Origin: Paralithodes platypus | Taxonomy: Eukaryota; Arthropoda; Malacostraca; Decapoda; Lithodidae | Reading direction: 5' to 3' | NCBI GenBank assembly: GCA_032716605.1 | Contig: CM064480.1 | Span: 28,572,129 to 28,636,128, forward strand | Length of the DNA stretch: 64,000 nucleotides | In this document: positions 44,012 to 55,800 of the stretch, one piece after another | How the letters are laid out: the number at the start of each line of letters is the position of its first letter | Numbering within the stretch: position 1 is the first letter of the stretch | Translations under genes and position numbers: made by a program | Notes under the pieces: model-generated | Database searches by the model: none | The model's input: the letters and a program-made list of their open reading frames with translations, nothing else | What the model was told of the DNA's origin: nothing

Positions 44012-44121
44012 GTCGTCAATGATTACGGGGCCACTACTAAATATTAGGTTTTCTTTATCTCCTTACAGGAGTCAAACCTATAATTTATTAGTGGCCCCTC
44101 CATCATTGACGAACATGCCTG
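44012..44121 (-). repeat. DIRS internal complementary region, copy 4
   Basis: Same junction structure as in copies 1 and 3. It lies immediately inside the 3' terminal repeat. Confidence 0.85.
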
Positions 44122-44753
44122 ATTTCTAAGACTGGAGGGGGACATTCGTAATCATATCATAACTCTAGAAAAGCAGATAATCAAACAACCACATAGTATT
44201 TTTACTTTTGTAAAAAAGAGATATTCGGGTGCATAAACTTTATAAAGCCTAAATCTTCAAAAAGGGTACAAGCAGGAGCGTGCTTCAAAGAAGCCTGCTT
44301 GAAAAAGGGTTAACTCTGAGACTCTGTGCACAGATCTGCTAGTTAAGAAGGCACCCCACTTAAAGTAAGTGGTGAAAACTAAAAACTTATAATTTTACAT
44401 GTGCACATATAAACCCCATTAACTAGTGGATCTATTCCTAAAAATATAACCAAACATAAATGAATTCTTGTACATTCGTAGAAGTACTGAACTCGTGTAC
44501 TTATGCAGAAGTAATTACTGCAAAAGTAAAAGTCGTAGTTGCCACTACCGAGATTTCTCAAAAATCTATTGCTTCACAGCCAAAGCTACTTACAACAAGA
44601 ATTGTCGTAACACTACCATTGGCTTTTAGCACAATTTCCTGCAATGAATACTACAGAGAAATTTTATAATACAATGCCTACAACCAGTATCACAGCTCGT
44701 ATGTTCCGAACACATACTCCGGAGGGGTCTAGGGTGTCCTATGTCACACTGAC

Positions 44754-44773
44754 TGCACCCCCCCCCCCCCTTT
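44754..44773. repeat. poly-C tract in DIRS 3' region
   Basis: A C run of variable length at the same place as 9971-9989 in copy 1 and the G-rich tract near 39960 in copy 3. Confidence 0.85.
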
Positions 44774-44809
44774 TCTTGAAATTAAACAAAACGTGACTAA
44801 AAGGGCCAC

Positions 44810-46116
44810 CTAGACCCTCTGCCGTAAAGCTATACATGGCAAGGAAGGGTTGTCCAGAGCTACTGAAAGGTATCGAGGCAAAAACTCCTGATTAGAGGCC
44901 CACAACCGTGTGGACGTAATAACTTTCACCGAAAGATTATTAAGGAAACGTAAAGAGGCTGTCCCTTTGCGTAAATCGTGGGTCTTACCCACAACGCCGG
45001 GATGCTTCTCTTTAAAGTCCTCGACCAAGAGAGAAGCCAGTGTACGCTCCATCAAACGTTCACCCGGACTTGCGATCCATAAAGCACCCTGGTGATTTAG
45101 AGGTGCCACTCTTAAATATTTGGATAGAGCTTGCACTGGGCAAAAAAGATGGTGCACCTTTCCCCTGTTTAACGCCGGCACCGTGAACTCTGAAAACACG
45201 TGTTCACTGTGCTCAATCTCGGCTATGAATCCTGGGGAAGGTGCAATGTGAATACACTCATGAAGCCTATCAAACCTGAGGCAATTAGGTGCGTTGCTCA
45301 TCGCCGCCAGCTCAGATACTCTGTTCCCGGTAGCCAAAGCCATAAGGAATACTGCCCTTTTGTAAAATCTGCAGTCTTTGGTACATACGGGAACGAGAAT
45401 AACGACGATGCTTTGTCCAGAGACCATGTAGGCCTGAGCTGACGGGGAGGTGGGCGGAATTTAAAACCTGCCCACATAAATCACTTTCAGATAAATGTTT
45501 CTGCATGAACAGATAAATTAAATAATAAACAACCAACGCCACCGAGGGCACAGTTTGTGTTGTTCTAAGAATCCGAGACGTAAAAGCTTTCCAATGCGAT
45601 TGAAACTGTCGCTTTGTAGACTGGGTATATTGATTCGTGAATATCTTGGTCACGTCGCTACCATAAGGTGCTAGCCACTTGGCCTCCTGAATGTCCAAAA
45701 TGAACAAGTCCGCGAGGTTTCTAGGTTGCCAATTGTGTTCTAAGTGGAACAACCCGACCAGGAGGGACACTGGGTGCGGGCACAACGTGTTCAAATGCTG
45801 GTACCACACTGCGCCGGCCACAGGGGTGCGATTAGCGAGACTACGCCTCGCTAATCCTGTAGTTTGTTGACTACGTGGCACATTAGAGACGCGTCTGGCG
45901 GCGGAAAAGAGATAAATGGAACTCAACCTGTTCTCGTCAGTCATCAGAGCGTCAGGTCCGCCCGCCGGCGTTATCGTCCGGCGGGTGAGGTACGACTGTG
46001 ATTATCGCCATACACCTTGGCTGTGGCTGTCCCTCGCTTGCGAGCTCGGTATACTCCCTGAACGGGGAGCCCTCGTCCGAGTCCCGTAAAGGTTTATGAT
46101 AATTAAAAGCTCCCAT
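44810..46116 (-). pseudogene. DIRS tyrosine recombinase, copy 4 (frameshifted)
   Basis: The N-terminal start is at 46116, followed by a private one-base insertion near 46065 (GAACGGGGAG against GAACGGGAG). Beyond that it has the same internal frame changes as copies 1 and 3. The catalytic half (45427-44810) keeps GNRVSELAAM, THDLRK, LWASNQEF and the tyrosine of LPRYLS. The protein would resemble DIRS recombinases if read across the breaks. Confidence 0.8.
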
Positions 46117-47641
46117 AGCTCATTAACACATTGAAAGCAGAGCTGGTGAGCAAAATCATAAAGTATACTAATTAATGTAATTTATATTTAATTGTATTAA
46201 AATAAATTACTATAAATAAACACAATATTATCATAATATAATCATAGAAAATATATATGTTTATTATGATTCAGCTATTAAATTATTTCATTAACAAATA
46301 AAAATAAGATAGGGCTACCTGAGCTTAACGGCGTTGAACATACAGCAATGAGAGGTTCAAGTGCCGACACGACAGAGACTGGGGGAAAACTACCCCGCCC
46401 CCGGGAACTACCTGGTCACCTGGTGCAACACCGGTAATCCGCCCTGGAAAGAGAATTTTCCGGGGATTAAAGCTCATAGGGTTACACCCAAAAATCGGTA
46501 CAAAATATGTGCCTCAAAACCGCCGGTCAACGAACCGTAGCACTCCACTACTACTTTTCGTTGTCCTTTAGTATTATATTAAAGATTTCAGCATATCTTT
46601 ACCTGTCCAGAAGATTTAAGCATATCTTCTGAATCCTCATATAGGTGAAGCATATCTTTATTAAAGATGAAGTCTTTCAAGTATCCCTTTACACTTGAAA
46701 CACTAGTAAGATTCCGGCATCTTTTTATCCCATAAAAAGTCTAAGCCTATCTTAATCTCTAATCTGGCGTCACCCAGAAGCCCGCATAGATCGCCGTCTT
46801 GAAGGCCGTGATACCCTATTGTATCAATCAATTGTTTGGCAAATTATCGCGAATTGCAAATCCGTTAATATAACCACCCGAAGGTACAACCGCCGGGTTT
46901 TATATGCAATGTCAAACCAATTATACCTGCCCCAGACCTCTTTGTAAAAAGGTCGCCGGGAGGTAAAGACCAAACAAACAGACAGCATTGTTTCAATGGC
47001 TTTGAAAAGCAGAGAAAACCAAGTCCAACAGGTGTCACCCTGTTCACCTAGAAAACTGTGTGGAGTCCCCCTCGACGGGAATAAACAAGGAAGCCTGATC
47101 CCAGGCTCGACCCTAGAAAACGCAGTTTCTGATGAGCCCTCAAGCGACCAAACTCGTCGGGGTAACTTACCTATTTTAGTCATCCTGACTAAAACTCGGT
47201 AAACAAAAACGGTGTTCTCGGAGCAACGAGAAAAACGCCGGAAAGGTAACCCACACTAAACTATACATTACAGGAGGGCGTTATGCATAAAGCAATGAAT
47301 AACACAGGAAGCCTGATCCCAGGCTCGACCACAGAAAACGCAGTTTCTTATGAGCCCTCAAGCGACCAAACTCGTCGGGGTAACTTACCTATTTTGAGCC
47401 ATCCTGACTAAAACTCGGTAAACAAAAACGGTGTTCTCGGAGCAACGAGAAAAAACGCCGGAAAGGTAACCCACACCAAACGAGACAGTTTAACACATTT
47501 TATACAAAGGGTGTGCGCAAAAATAGAGATACCTGAACAGGAGGGCGTAATGCATAAAGCAAAAACCGGGGCAAAGGTAGCCATAACAGAGACTGGTGGG
47601 ATACTTACTCCAGGTTCTGCATAGATCCGCCGGGACCCAGC

Positions 47642-47682
47642 TCTGGAAAAAAAGAAAATTTCCAGGAATTAATGCTCATAAG
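47642..47682 (-). promoter_or_regulatory. 3' splice-site module 1, DIRS copy 4
   Basis: Minus-strand TTATGAGCATTAATTCCTGG is followed by a T-rich tract and TTTCCAG. The second module of this copy lies at about 46444-46480. Confidence 0.55.
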
Positions 47683-49133
47683 GTTAACCCAAACATGTTC
47701 GCACACAAGTGTTAAATAACCCGCCGGGTAACGAGACGTAATACTCAACGACTACAGCTCGCTACGCGGTGGGGTTTCCTAAGTAAAAGATTTCAGAATA
47801 TCTTAATTTGTCCAAAAGATTTATGAATACCCTCTGACATAATATATAAAGACCAGCCTGGCGTTTATAACTGATTAAGTCTTTCCGGTGGTGTTTGTTT
47901 CAAGATTCAATTTTGGAAAAAACAAACAAAAAATAATAAAAAAGACTCCGGCCCCCGAATTATCTCGTAGATCAAAAACTGGGAAGCCTGACAAATATAC
48001 GAGATCTAACTTCTCCCGAAGTATCTTTTTAGATCGCCGTATGTTGAAGGCGGCGATACAAAACGTATCCCTCAATTGTCTGGTTAACTAACTGAATTGT
48101 AAATTCGTTATTCCCACCCTTCCAGGGAGCACCCGCCGGGTGTGAATATTAGTTTAAAAAACGTTAACCCCAATTGTGCCTTAAATTGCCGTATGTTGAA
48201 GGAGGCGATACACAATGCATCCCTCAATTGTCTGGTCAACTAAACTGAATATTGCAAATTCGGTCATCCCACCTTACCAGGTTGCACCCGCCGGGTGATA
48301 AAGTTTAAAAGTTAACCCCAATTGTTCCGAACCCCACATCTTTGTAAAAGATCGCCGGGGAGGAAATACAACAACAGCATAGTTTTATATTGGCTTTGCA
48401 AAACCGAAAAAACTACAAACAACACGTGTCCGTATGAACACTGTTAGATGGGTACAGCCAACCCGCCGGGAATCAGAAGGAGCCTGAAACAGGCACCCCA
48501 GAGACGCCGTCCTGGGGAGCCACAGACACCCACTCGCCGGGGAAACAAGCCTGTTTTTAAACCACGCGTGGCCAAAACTCGCAACCAGCCGGGTTTTTTC
48601 ATGGTGTAACCGAGAAAAACCCGCCGGAAATAACCCACCCCATCCAGATACCATCTGAACGCAACACAGGACCGAGGCGTAACCAAAACACAACTAACGC
48701 CGGGCCCAACATAGTCCGTGGAATTAGCCAATACACAACTAACCCAGGACACATAAATAGTCCGTGGAATTAGCCAATACACAACTAAACCAGGACACAC
48801 ATCACACAGTAGTACATATTTAGAAAATCAATCAATAACACTTGTATATGTGGTAAAGCTACGAGAGGCTGGCTAGGCCTAGGCAGACGGATAACATTAA
48901 CATGTCGGAATATAAACAAATAGCACTGAATTATATCACAACAGGAACCACCGCCAACACACCACTGTAGCAAATACTTCCGGCAAAGGGAAGAACTGAC
49001 TCGGGACCCAGAAAAAACTTCACTAAGTGAAGAAAAATACGCTGGGAACGTCAGCAAAAATACGCTACCTCATCAGAAAGATAAAAGGAAGCAATAACGC
49101 GTAATGAAAGCCACCTGCATCACAATGCTAGCT

Positions 49134-49378
49134 AATAATAATAATAATAATAATAGTTCTTAAAGCTAGCGCATGCTAAGCTAGCTAAGGATAGCTCAAT
49201 AAGGCCGATTAGGCGTATTTCCATTGGGGTCCTGTACTACTACCCCATCCCTTTGCTCATGAGGGATGGTAACGACTCAGTGCTTGTGAAAAATCTTTAA
49301 TGCGCCGAGCGTGGGCGCGAACTTGGGCCTTCTGGGTGGAAGTCCGAGACGCTAGTCACTACACCAAGCGAGCCGCTA
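49134..49378 (-). mobile_element. tRNA-derived SINE inside DIRS copy 4
   Basis: On the minus strand the unit starts GGCTCGCTTGGTGTAGTGAC (A box). It has a B box AAGTTCGCGCCC and ends in a TTA-repeat tail. Copy 1 has the empty site near 12463-12470, and GCTA is repeated at the junctions. The tail region is shared with the fragment in copy 3. Confidence 0.75.
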
Positions 49379-50061
49379 ACTGTGAAAAAGTTCACCTGTC
49401 CACAACCGGACCACGAGGGTACATCCGAAATAGATGCCCCAAACACACGACCCAAAATACACTGCACTGCGGGCAACCAGCCCAGGACACTCCTGCTATG
49501 CATATCCTAACCTTACTCGATACATCCCGGAGTAAACAAATGAGAAAAACTCACTAGGGACGCAGCAAATGTGGAACCAGCGGAGCGTGGAGAGACACGT
49601 CCGGGCCGGCTGACCGCAGAGCAGAGAAGGAAGAATGACGCCTGAATCAGCGTCTGGTCAAAGATCCACACAAGTACATCTACGATATGATGGAAAGCTT
49701 ATTGGATAGTTATTCTTATTTTCTTTTTATTTTTTATTTTTTACAAAGTTTTTTCGTAGTGAGAACCCAATTCATAATGACTGAAGCCATGAGTGAGGTC
49801 GCGTGCACTCATGATGAAGGCTCCTCAGATTTTAAATGCTCTGCGCGGTAGATTCAAACAACGGCGGATTAGTGTTTGAAGAGGATGCCTTATGTAATAG
49901 GCATGTTCGTCAATGATGGAAGGGCCACTAATAAATTCTGTCGGTTAGAAAATTGAATGTACTTGGTTTCTGTGCATTAAAGGAAACTAGATTCTTTTGT
50001 CCCCATTCATTAATTTTAGAAAGGTCCTGGTTCAGAGAAATTGCAGTGTTTATTTTTGAAT

Positions 50062-50760
50062 TTATAAGATCGGGTTGGGTGAAAGAATTGGTAAATGTGA
50101 AGGAACTGTGGAGTGTTGAGTCATCTGGTAGGAATGTATTGGATTATGAGTGGTAGATATGAGATCATTGATATGAATGAGGAACAGAGTTGGGGCCAAA
50201 ACTGATCCCTGGGGAACACCAGCATTTACTGAGTGAAATTGAGAATAAAGGCCATCTACCATTACACATATTTTTCTGTTATGAAGATAAGAAGAAATTA
50301 GTGGAACTAATGATGCAAGGCCGTAGTGTGACATCTTCGACAATAAGGATTGATGCCAGACTCTATCAAATGCCTTTGATATATCCAGTGCTATTGTATG
50401 TGTTTCACCATGTTGGCCTGTAGCTTGGTTGATTTGATGCGTAAGAAGGCAAAGAATGTCTGCAGTTGATCGACATCGTCTAAAACCATATTGCCTATCA
50501 CAGATTAATTTATTATTCTCAAGATGCTTAATTATGTGATTATTTAATATAATTTCAAAGACTTTACCAAGAGTGGAAGTTATAGCTATTGGTCTGTAGT
50601 TTGATGGATCTGAAGAGGCACCTATTTTAGGAACTGGATGGATGTTTGCTTCTTTCCAGGGTACTGGGAAGCATGAGGTATGAGTACACAGACGGAAAAA
50701 AATTGCCAATACAGGAGCGAGCACCAAGGAGCAATTCTTAAGTACTATTGGAGGAATTTC
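50062..50760 (-). pseudogene. LINE reverse transcriptase, N-terminal and core
   Basis: Blocks in order are WKEANIHPVPKIG, SNYRPIAITSTLGKVFE, YGFRRCRSTADILCLLT, ALDISKAFDRVWH (motif A) and GVPQGSVLAPTLFLIHINDL (motif B). A frameshift just after motif B hides the YADD-like motif C. The region continues to 49938 (KINEWGQKNLVSFNAQK) and then meets the DIRS edge. Confidence 0.85.
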
Positions 50761-51162
50761 ATCCAGGAGCCTTATCTACTGAGAGATTCTGCAAATAGTT
50801 TTGACATGTCTGGTGTGGATCTTAAGTGAGGGAATTTCAGGCGAATTAAAATTAAGTACAGGGACATCTTGATTTATTTCATCGAAGGTTGAGTTGTTGG
50901 AGAAAATATCCGCAAGAAGGTTAGCTTTACCTCGTGGGTCACTTACAAGATTGCCAGTCGGAGATTGTAATGGTGGAATGGATGAAGCAGTAGTGAAGTT
51001 GGATTTGAATGAGTTAAGAGTAGACCAAAATATTTTGTTATCATTTGGATTATTTAGAAGTTTATTTGCCTGCTTGTGGAGAAAGTTTGATTTAGTTAGG
51101 TTTAATACAGTTTTGGCATGTTTTCTGATGCTTCTAAAGTAATTAAAGGCTTCATGTGTTTT

Positions 51163-52269
51163 TTATCTTGTGTATGCATTGAAGGCTATTGCTTTTTGTT
51201 CAGTTACTCTAGCACAATTATGGTCAAACCATTTAGGTGAATTAGATCTTTTACTGTACTTTTGATGAGGAATAAAAGTTTCCATTCCAATTTTTACAAA
51301 ATCTTGTAAGTGGCTCAAGGTGGTGTGTGCATCATTAGAAAAGAAAGAGGTCCAGGGAATATCAATAAAGAAACCTTGAAGACCCTCCCAGTCTGCCCTA
51401 TCGTAATGCCATTTAGTCACCAAAACAGGTTCAGAGTGGGAAGGTGTGGTAGGTGATAGACAGGTGGCCTGTATCAGACAGTGATCAGAAGATCCAAGCG
51501 GGGACCTCACTGTAATATCATAATTTTCTGAATTGGTTGTTAAAAATAAGTCCAGTAGGTGGGAATTATGATTAGGATTATCTGGTACACGGGTGGGTTG
51601 GTTGACTAGTTGAGTGAGATTAAATGAGTCTGCAAATAGCTCTCATTCAAGACCAGCATCATCAGTCCTGGCTGAATGAGTGAGCCATTCAACATTATGG
51701 ACATTAAAATCACCCAACACAGTGATTTCAGAAGAAGCATTTAAGTTGAGGACACTGAGTTGTGAGGACAGAGAATCAAAAAGACTTTGCTCTGGAGGAG
51801 TATTTGGGGAACGGTAGATGCAACATATGTATTTAAATTTACCAGCAGAAATTAATTTGTATATAGAATAATCAAAATAGGGACAATTGAAACTAGTAAC
51901 CTCCTCCAGGGCAATTTCAGATTTTGCGAAGCAACATACACCTCCTTTAGGTCTGAAATTTTGGAGCAGTTGATAACCTGGAAAATTAAATCTAGACATG
52001 TCAGATGTGGATGTTACTTGAGTCTCTGTCAAAAAAAGGAGAGTATGGGATTCTGCTTGAAGAAATTGATGTACAGAATTGATGTTAGAGTGAAGTCCCC
52101 TTATATTGCTAAAGAAAAAGCTGCACCGACGAGCAGCTTTGGGACATTGCAATGCTCTTGACACAGTCGCATGATGACGACCGGGAGGGCCCTGTGTCAA
52201 CGACCCAACCCTGCCGGGGGTGGATATCCGAGGGACCACCAGGTTTGCTCTTAACAATTGTACTGCCAT
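51163..52269 (-). pseudogene. LINE endonuclease (exonuclease/endonuclease/phosphatase fold)
   Basis: It would nick target DNA for target-primed reverse transcription. Visible blocks are FFSNIRGLHSNI, LFLTETQVTS, YICCIYRSPN, ITVLGDFNVHNVEWL and, in the next frame, SSDHCLIQA with the catalytic histidine. A break near 51640-51510 separates the two frames. A linker toward the RT follows. Confidence 0.8.
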
Positions 52270-52559
52270 ATTTATTTGGTAAAGGTGTATGGTGTTACAT
52301 GTATGATATGTAGTGGGAAGAGTAGTGTTTTATGGATAGAGGATAGCGATGTAGGGCAATGTCGTGAAGTTGGATGTGTATGTTATATAAAGAGGGTTTT
52401 CCTGATACCCCTGATGTGTGAGGCAGAAAGATATCTATCCAGCTACCAAGGCCTGGGAGAGAAAATGGAATTCAGGCTATTCCCTGAGTCTCTCGAAACC
52501 TTGGCGGTAGTACTTCCCTGGGTGGGGCTGCCTACCCCTACTACCTACTATTAATATAG

Positions 52560-53150
52560 TTACCTTCTTTAGGTTACACTTTTTCTAGTTAAAAGTTGAA
52601 GGACACAGGCACCCCTACTCTTCAACATTTTACTATTAGAAGTTGTACACTACCATTTCTCACAGAAGATCTAAGTTCTAAAACGATCTTTTGTGCTATA
52701 GGGGCTTAGCGAGGCACCCTCGCGGGGACTCTGCATATATAAGTCCTAGGTACATTTTGTCTGTGGCACCCCATTAGACTTTGCAACTAAAAGGTTAACA
52801 CCGCCCTGAGTTCTTTGAACCTCTTACAATGGTTAGAGACAGTCCAGAAGAGCAGTACTAAAACTCTTCTTGCGTTCGTCCGATACTTTGTTATTTAGTC
52901 ATAACTAAGGCACAATATTAAAAAACCCACTACATGAGTACCTTAACAGAATTTCATCACCGGTTAATATAAAGGTCAGGATAGACGAGTATACTGGATA
53001 AAGCTATAGGCTTAAATACTCGCGTTAGTCCGATTTGGTGTCAACTGTTTCATTACAAGTTACGGAGCCATATTTAAGACCCCACGCCCATTAACCCATC
53101 TGTAATATTACTTCACACGACCGGCCAACCTGGACGGCCCACGGAGAATC
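52560..53150. other. non-coding interval with GGCACCC words
   Basis: No gene is supported. See the left flank of the LINE for the shared motif. Confidence 0.4.
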
Positions 53151-53159
53151 AGAAGACAT

Positions 53160-53315
53160 CAAGCAGCTATCTATCTCTATCTATCTATTGCCTGATGCCG
53201 TGATCCCCGAAGGGGTGGCCACGAACGAACCGCCCCCATGCACCTCTGTCCCCAGTCAGTCGACGCCCCTCCTCCCAACTATTACTGCTTTCATTCATAT
53301 ACTCCCTCACTCAAG
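53160..53315 (-). mobile_element. 3' end fragment of the LINE family seen at 31060-32450
   Basis: It is nearly identical to 31060-31205, including the TCTA-type terminal repeat, GATCCCCGAAGGGGTGGCCA and CCCAGTCAGTCGACGCCCCT. It is truncated after about 150 bases, as expected of short target-primed insertions. Confidence 0.85.
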
Positions 53316-53446
53316 CAGCTAGTATTCTACAATTCTAAGAAAAGAAAGAGTATAGAAAAATACCTAAATCAATGCCAGTGACAAGGCAGAAAATAAGTTA
53401 GAGTTCAAAAGTGATAAAAATAAACAGAGTCCCTACTACCTCTTAT

Positions 53447-53830
53447 TCAGAATAAAATTCATCAAAGTGTTCAATTAAGATAATCTACAGAAACAGATTA
53501 CTTCTATTCGTGTGCTAGTGATAAATATGTTTATTACACCTCTCTAACTTATATAAGGAATTAAATCCAAATAATACGGATTTTGTACATAAAATAACTG
53601 TCGTATTTCCGCCCATTGAGAAAATAGTTAGTCCGTACACTCCTTATTTTGAAATAAATCATCAAAGTGTTTGTTTAAGCTAATCTATAGAAACAGATTA
53701 CTTCTATTCGTATACCAGTGATAAATACGTTTAGTACACCTCTCTAACTTAAATAAAGAATTAAAATCCAAATAAGGCGGATTCTCACCTCAACGAACTC
53801 TGAAATAATATCAACCTGTGAAAATATTTT
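53447..53830. repeat. ~195-bp tandem duplication
   Basis: Two units share AGAAACAGATTACTTCTATT, TACACCTCTCTAACTTA and ATCCAAATAA. Single-base differences are spread throughout. Confidence 0.8.
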
Positions 53831-54469
53831 AGAGTCCACAAAACTTGAACTCAAGCTGATGAAGTACATCAGTGTACAAGATTACATATTCATAGAAAAG
53901 AAATATAGTAACTTACTTTAACCTCGTCAAATATTAGAAGCTAATTAAATCCAAGTCAAGGGATATCGTGAACATTAAGGTAACCTGATTAAGTGTTTAT
54001 ATAAATCTTTCAACAAGAGAATATTGTTTTGATTCTCAAGAAAAGGATTCACTCTAAATTGCATTGAGTATACCTGATCTCCATCTAGATCCGCGATCGT
54101 GCTAGGAGATATTTAATTGAGTTGTGCCACTTATGTTCTCGTGTTTAGTGATTCTGATTCAACATTATGTACCTAGTGAATAAGTGAAATAAAGCTATAC
54201 TATAAACTATATTTCGATATTATACATCAGATGAAGATCAGATGAAGTATTGAGGGATAAGCCTTTACAACGGCACCTCGTATTTACATACTACTTTTCT
54301 TATTTTTCTGAAGCGTGTAGAGAGGGGAGAAGGGGTGTTGGAGAGAGAGGAAGCTGTTGGAGTGGCTTTGTTATGTATGTTTAGTCTGTATACGTCGTCA
54401 GGATGTTCCCTGACTGGGTGTGAGCATGTGAAACATGCTAGGACGTACTACCACACCCACTAAATGTCC

Positions 54470-54541
54470 GCCGTGGCAGGGATTCGATCCCGGGTCTTGC
54501 AGATTCACACGTGAGCGTGCTCACCACTCGACCACCACGGC
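54470..54541 (-). tRNA. tRNA-like unit (probable SINE head)
   Basis: On the minus strand GCCGTGG and CCACGGC form a perfect 7-bp acceptor stem over 72 nt. The A box is TGGTCGAGTGG and the B box is GGGATCGAATCCC. The anticodon arm does not fold in the standard way. I therefore think it a tRNA-derived element head, probably inside the repeat that ends at 54657. Confidence 0.45.
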
Positions 54542-54628
54542 TCCTTATCCTCTATTATCTTACTTATATGTACAGTATTTATATGAACTTGGATATTCCA
54601 GTCTCGAAAGAACTCACCCTAACTAATA

Positions 54629-54657
54629 GTTAAACCTGAATAAAATCAGGGCATAAC
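54629..54657 (-). mobile_element. terminus of the same repeat type as 55801
   Basis: On the minus strand it starts TGTTATGCCCTG, followed by CAGGTTTAAC and a GTGAGTTCT block. This matches the left end of the insertion at 55801-59019. The leftward extent is unclear. Confidence 0.55.
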
Positions 54658-55370
54658 AAAAATAAAATTGCAAAGGGAGTGGGTATCATTTGTAAGGCTA
54701 TAAAACTGGTGAATACATCTACGCTTGTAACACTTTATTACAGCTTTATATATATATCCCTATCTTACATACGGCATACGGCATATCTTGTGGGGAGCGT
54801 GTTGTGCGTATTTGAGGGAATCAGTATATAAACTGCAAAAAAGGATAATTATAATTGTATCAGGTGCTGCATATAGAGCTCACACACATCCTTTGTTTAA
54901 ATCGCTAAACATTCTTCCGCTCGATAATCTCTTTGTTTTTTGTACTGCTAAGGTTATGTTTAAGTGTATGAACAATTTACTTCCGTCAATAATTAGATAT
55001 GTGCTTACAAGAAATGAGGATGTCCATACATATCCAACAAGAAACAGTTATATACTCATCTTACCAAGAAACAGTTATATACTCATCTTACCAAGAAACA
55101 GTTATATACTCATCTTACCAAGAAACAGTTATATACTCATCTTACCAAGAAACAGTTATATACTCATCTTACCAAGAAACAGTTATATACTCATCTTACC
55201 AAAAAACAGTTATATACTCATCTTACCAAGAAGTAGGACAACATTATTCTAAAAAACTTTTAGATGCATAGGTGCCTTGACTTGGAACTTTGTGGTGGAC
55301 CAAATTGTAGATGTGTATTCATTTAATGCTTACAAGCATAAACTAAGATTTGTCTTGCTGAATAATTGAC
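54658..55370 (+). pseudogene. LINE RT C-terminal fragment with in-frame repeat
   Basis: The frame reads LYYSFIYIYPYLTYG before 54788, then LRESVYKLQKRIIIIVSGA, HPLFKSLNILPLDNLF and VMFKCMNNLLPSII. After the tandem repeat come DVYSFNAYKHKLRFVLLNN and the stop. This is the tail of a Jockey/CR1-type RT. Confidence 0.75.
55041..55232 (+). repeat. 27-bp tandem repeat, ~7 units, in the LINE frame
   Basis: Units encode RNSYILILP and keep the frame. One unit has an A for G change giving KNSYILILP. Confidence 0.9.
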
Positions 55371-55412
55371 CATTAATATTATAGTAATTGAAATACAATT
55401 AATATTATATTG

Positions 55413-55623
55413 GCCTGTTCTGTGCCGGTGACGTCATTATCATTGTATTTTGGCAACATTTATAAGTTTTATTCAGCTTGAGAGGGACGTCTACTAATTA
55501 AAAGGCTACATAGTATATCAATGGATCATTTACCTACCACGCATTCTTAAACATTTTCAAACGTAGTCTTATACAGCTGAAATCAAGTACATAATTATGA
55601 GTCGCCGGTGCTGGATGGGTTAA
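55413..55623. mobile_element. candidate TTAA-type MITE adjoining the 73-bp satellite
   Basis: The left edge CCTGTTCTGTGCCGGTGAC and the right edge, read inverted, CCCATCCAGCACCGGCGAC are similar inverted ends. They resemble those of the element at 26535-26740. TTAA follows at the right; the left target appears mutated. Confidence 0.5.
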
Positions 55624-55800
55624 ACAAATATTAAGTGCTCTTTCTCACCGTTATGTAAATCCAGTACATATGAGTCGCCGGTGCTGGATGGGTTAAACAA
55701 ATATTAAGTGCTCTTTCTCACCGTTATGTAAATCCAGTACATATGAGTCGCCGGTGCTGGATGGGTTAAACAAATATTAAGTGCTCTTTCTCACCGTTAT
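55594..55800. repeat. 73-bp satellite, array A (~2.8 units)
   Basis: Units contain ATGAGTCGCCGGTGCTGGAT, GGGTTAAACAAATATTAAGT, GCTCTTTCTCACCG and TTATGTAAATCCAGTACAT. The first half of each unit is the right end of the MITE type at 55413-55623. Confidence 0.95.

Larger units (their letters stand above)
43588..49937 (-). mobile_element. DIRS-like retroelement, copy 4 (YR-bearing, structurally complete ends)
   Basis: ATT stands at both ends (43588-43590 and 49935-49937) without a longer duplication. The 3' repeat with its ~30-nt extension is at 43591-44011, the internal complementary region at 44012-44121, and the 5' repeat at about 49630-49934. The leader matches copy 3 through most of its length, including two acceptor modules and the hairpin array (46575-46745). 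A SINE has inserted at 49134-49378. No RT or RNase H is present. Confidence 0.88.
42841..52270 (-). mobile_element. Jockey/CR1-like LINE, near full length, split by DIRS copy 4
   Basis: Read on the minus strand it has an endonuclease, an RT and a 3' poly-A tail (a T run at 42841-42874 on the plus strand). The DIRS insertion occupies 43588-49937. The coding region carries several frameshifts. The 5' limit is uncertain; I place it just upstream of the endonuclease, and no target duplication was found. Confidence 0.8.

Noticed and set aside
54470..54541. A functional tRNA gene
   Set aside because: The acceptor stem is perfect and both Pol III boxes are present, but the anticodon arm and T stem do not fold properly. 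A SINE head is more likely.
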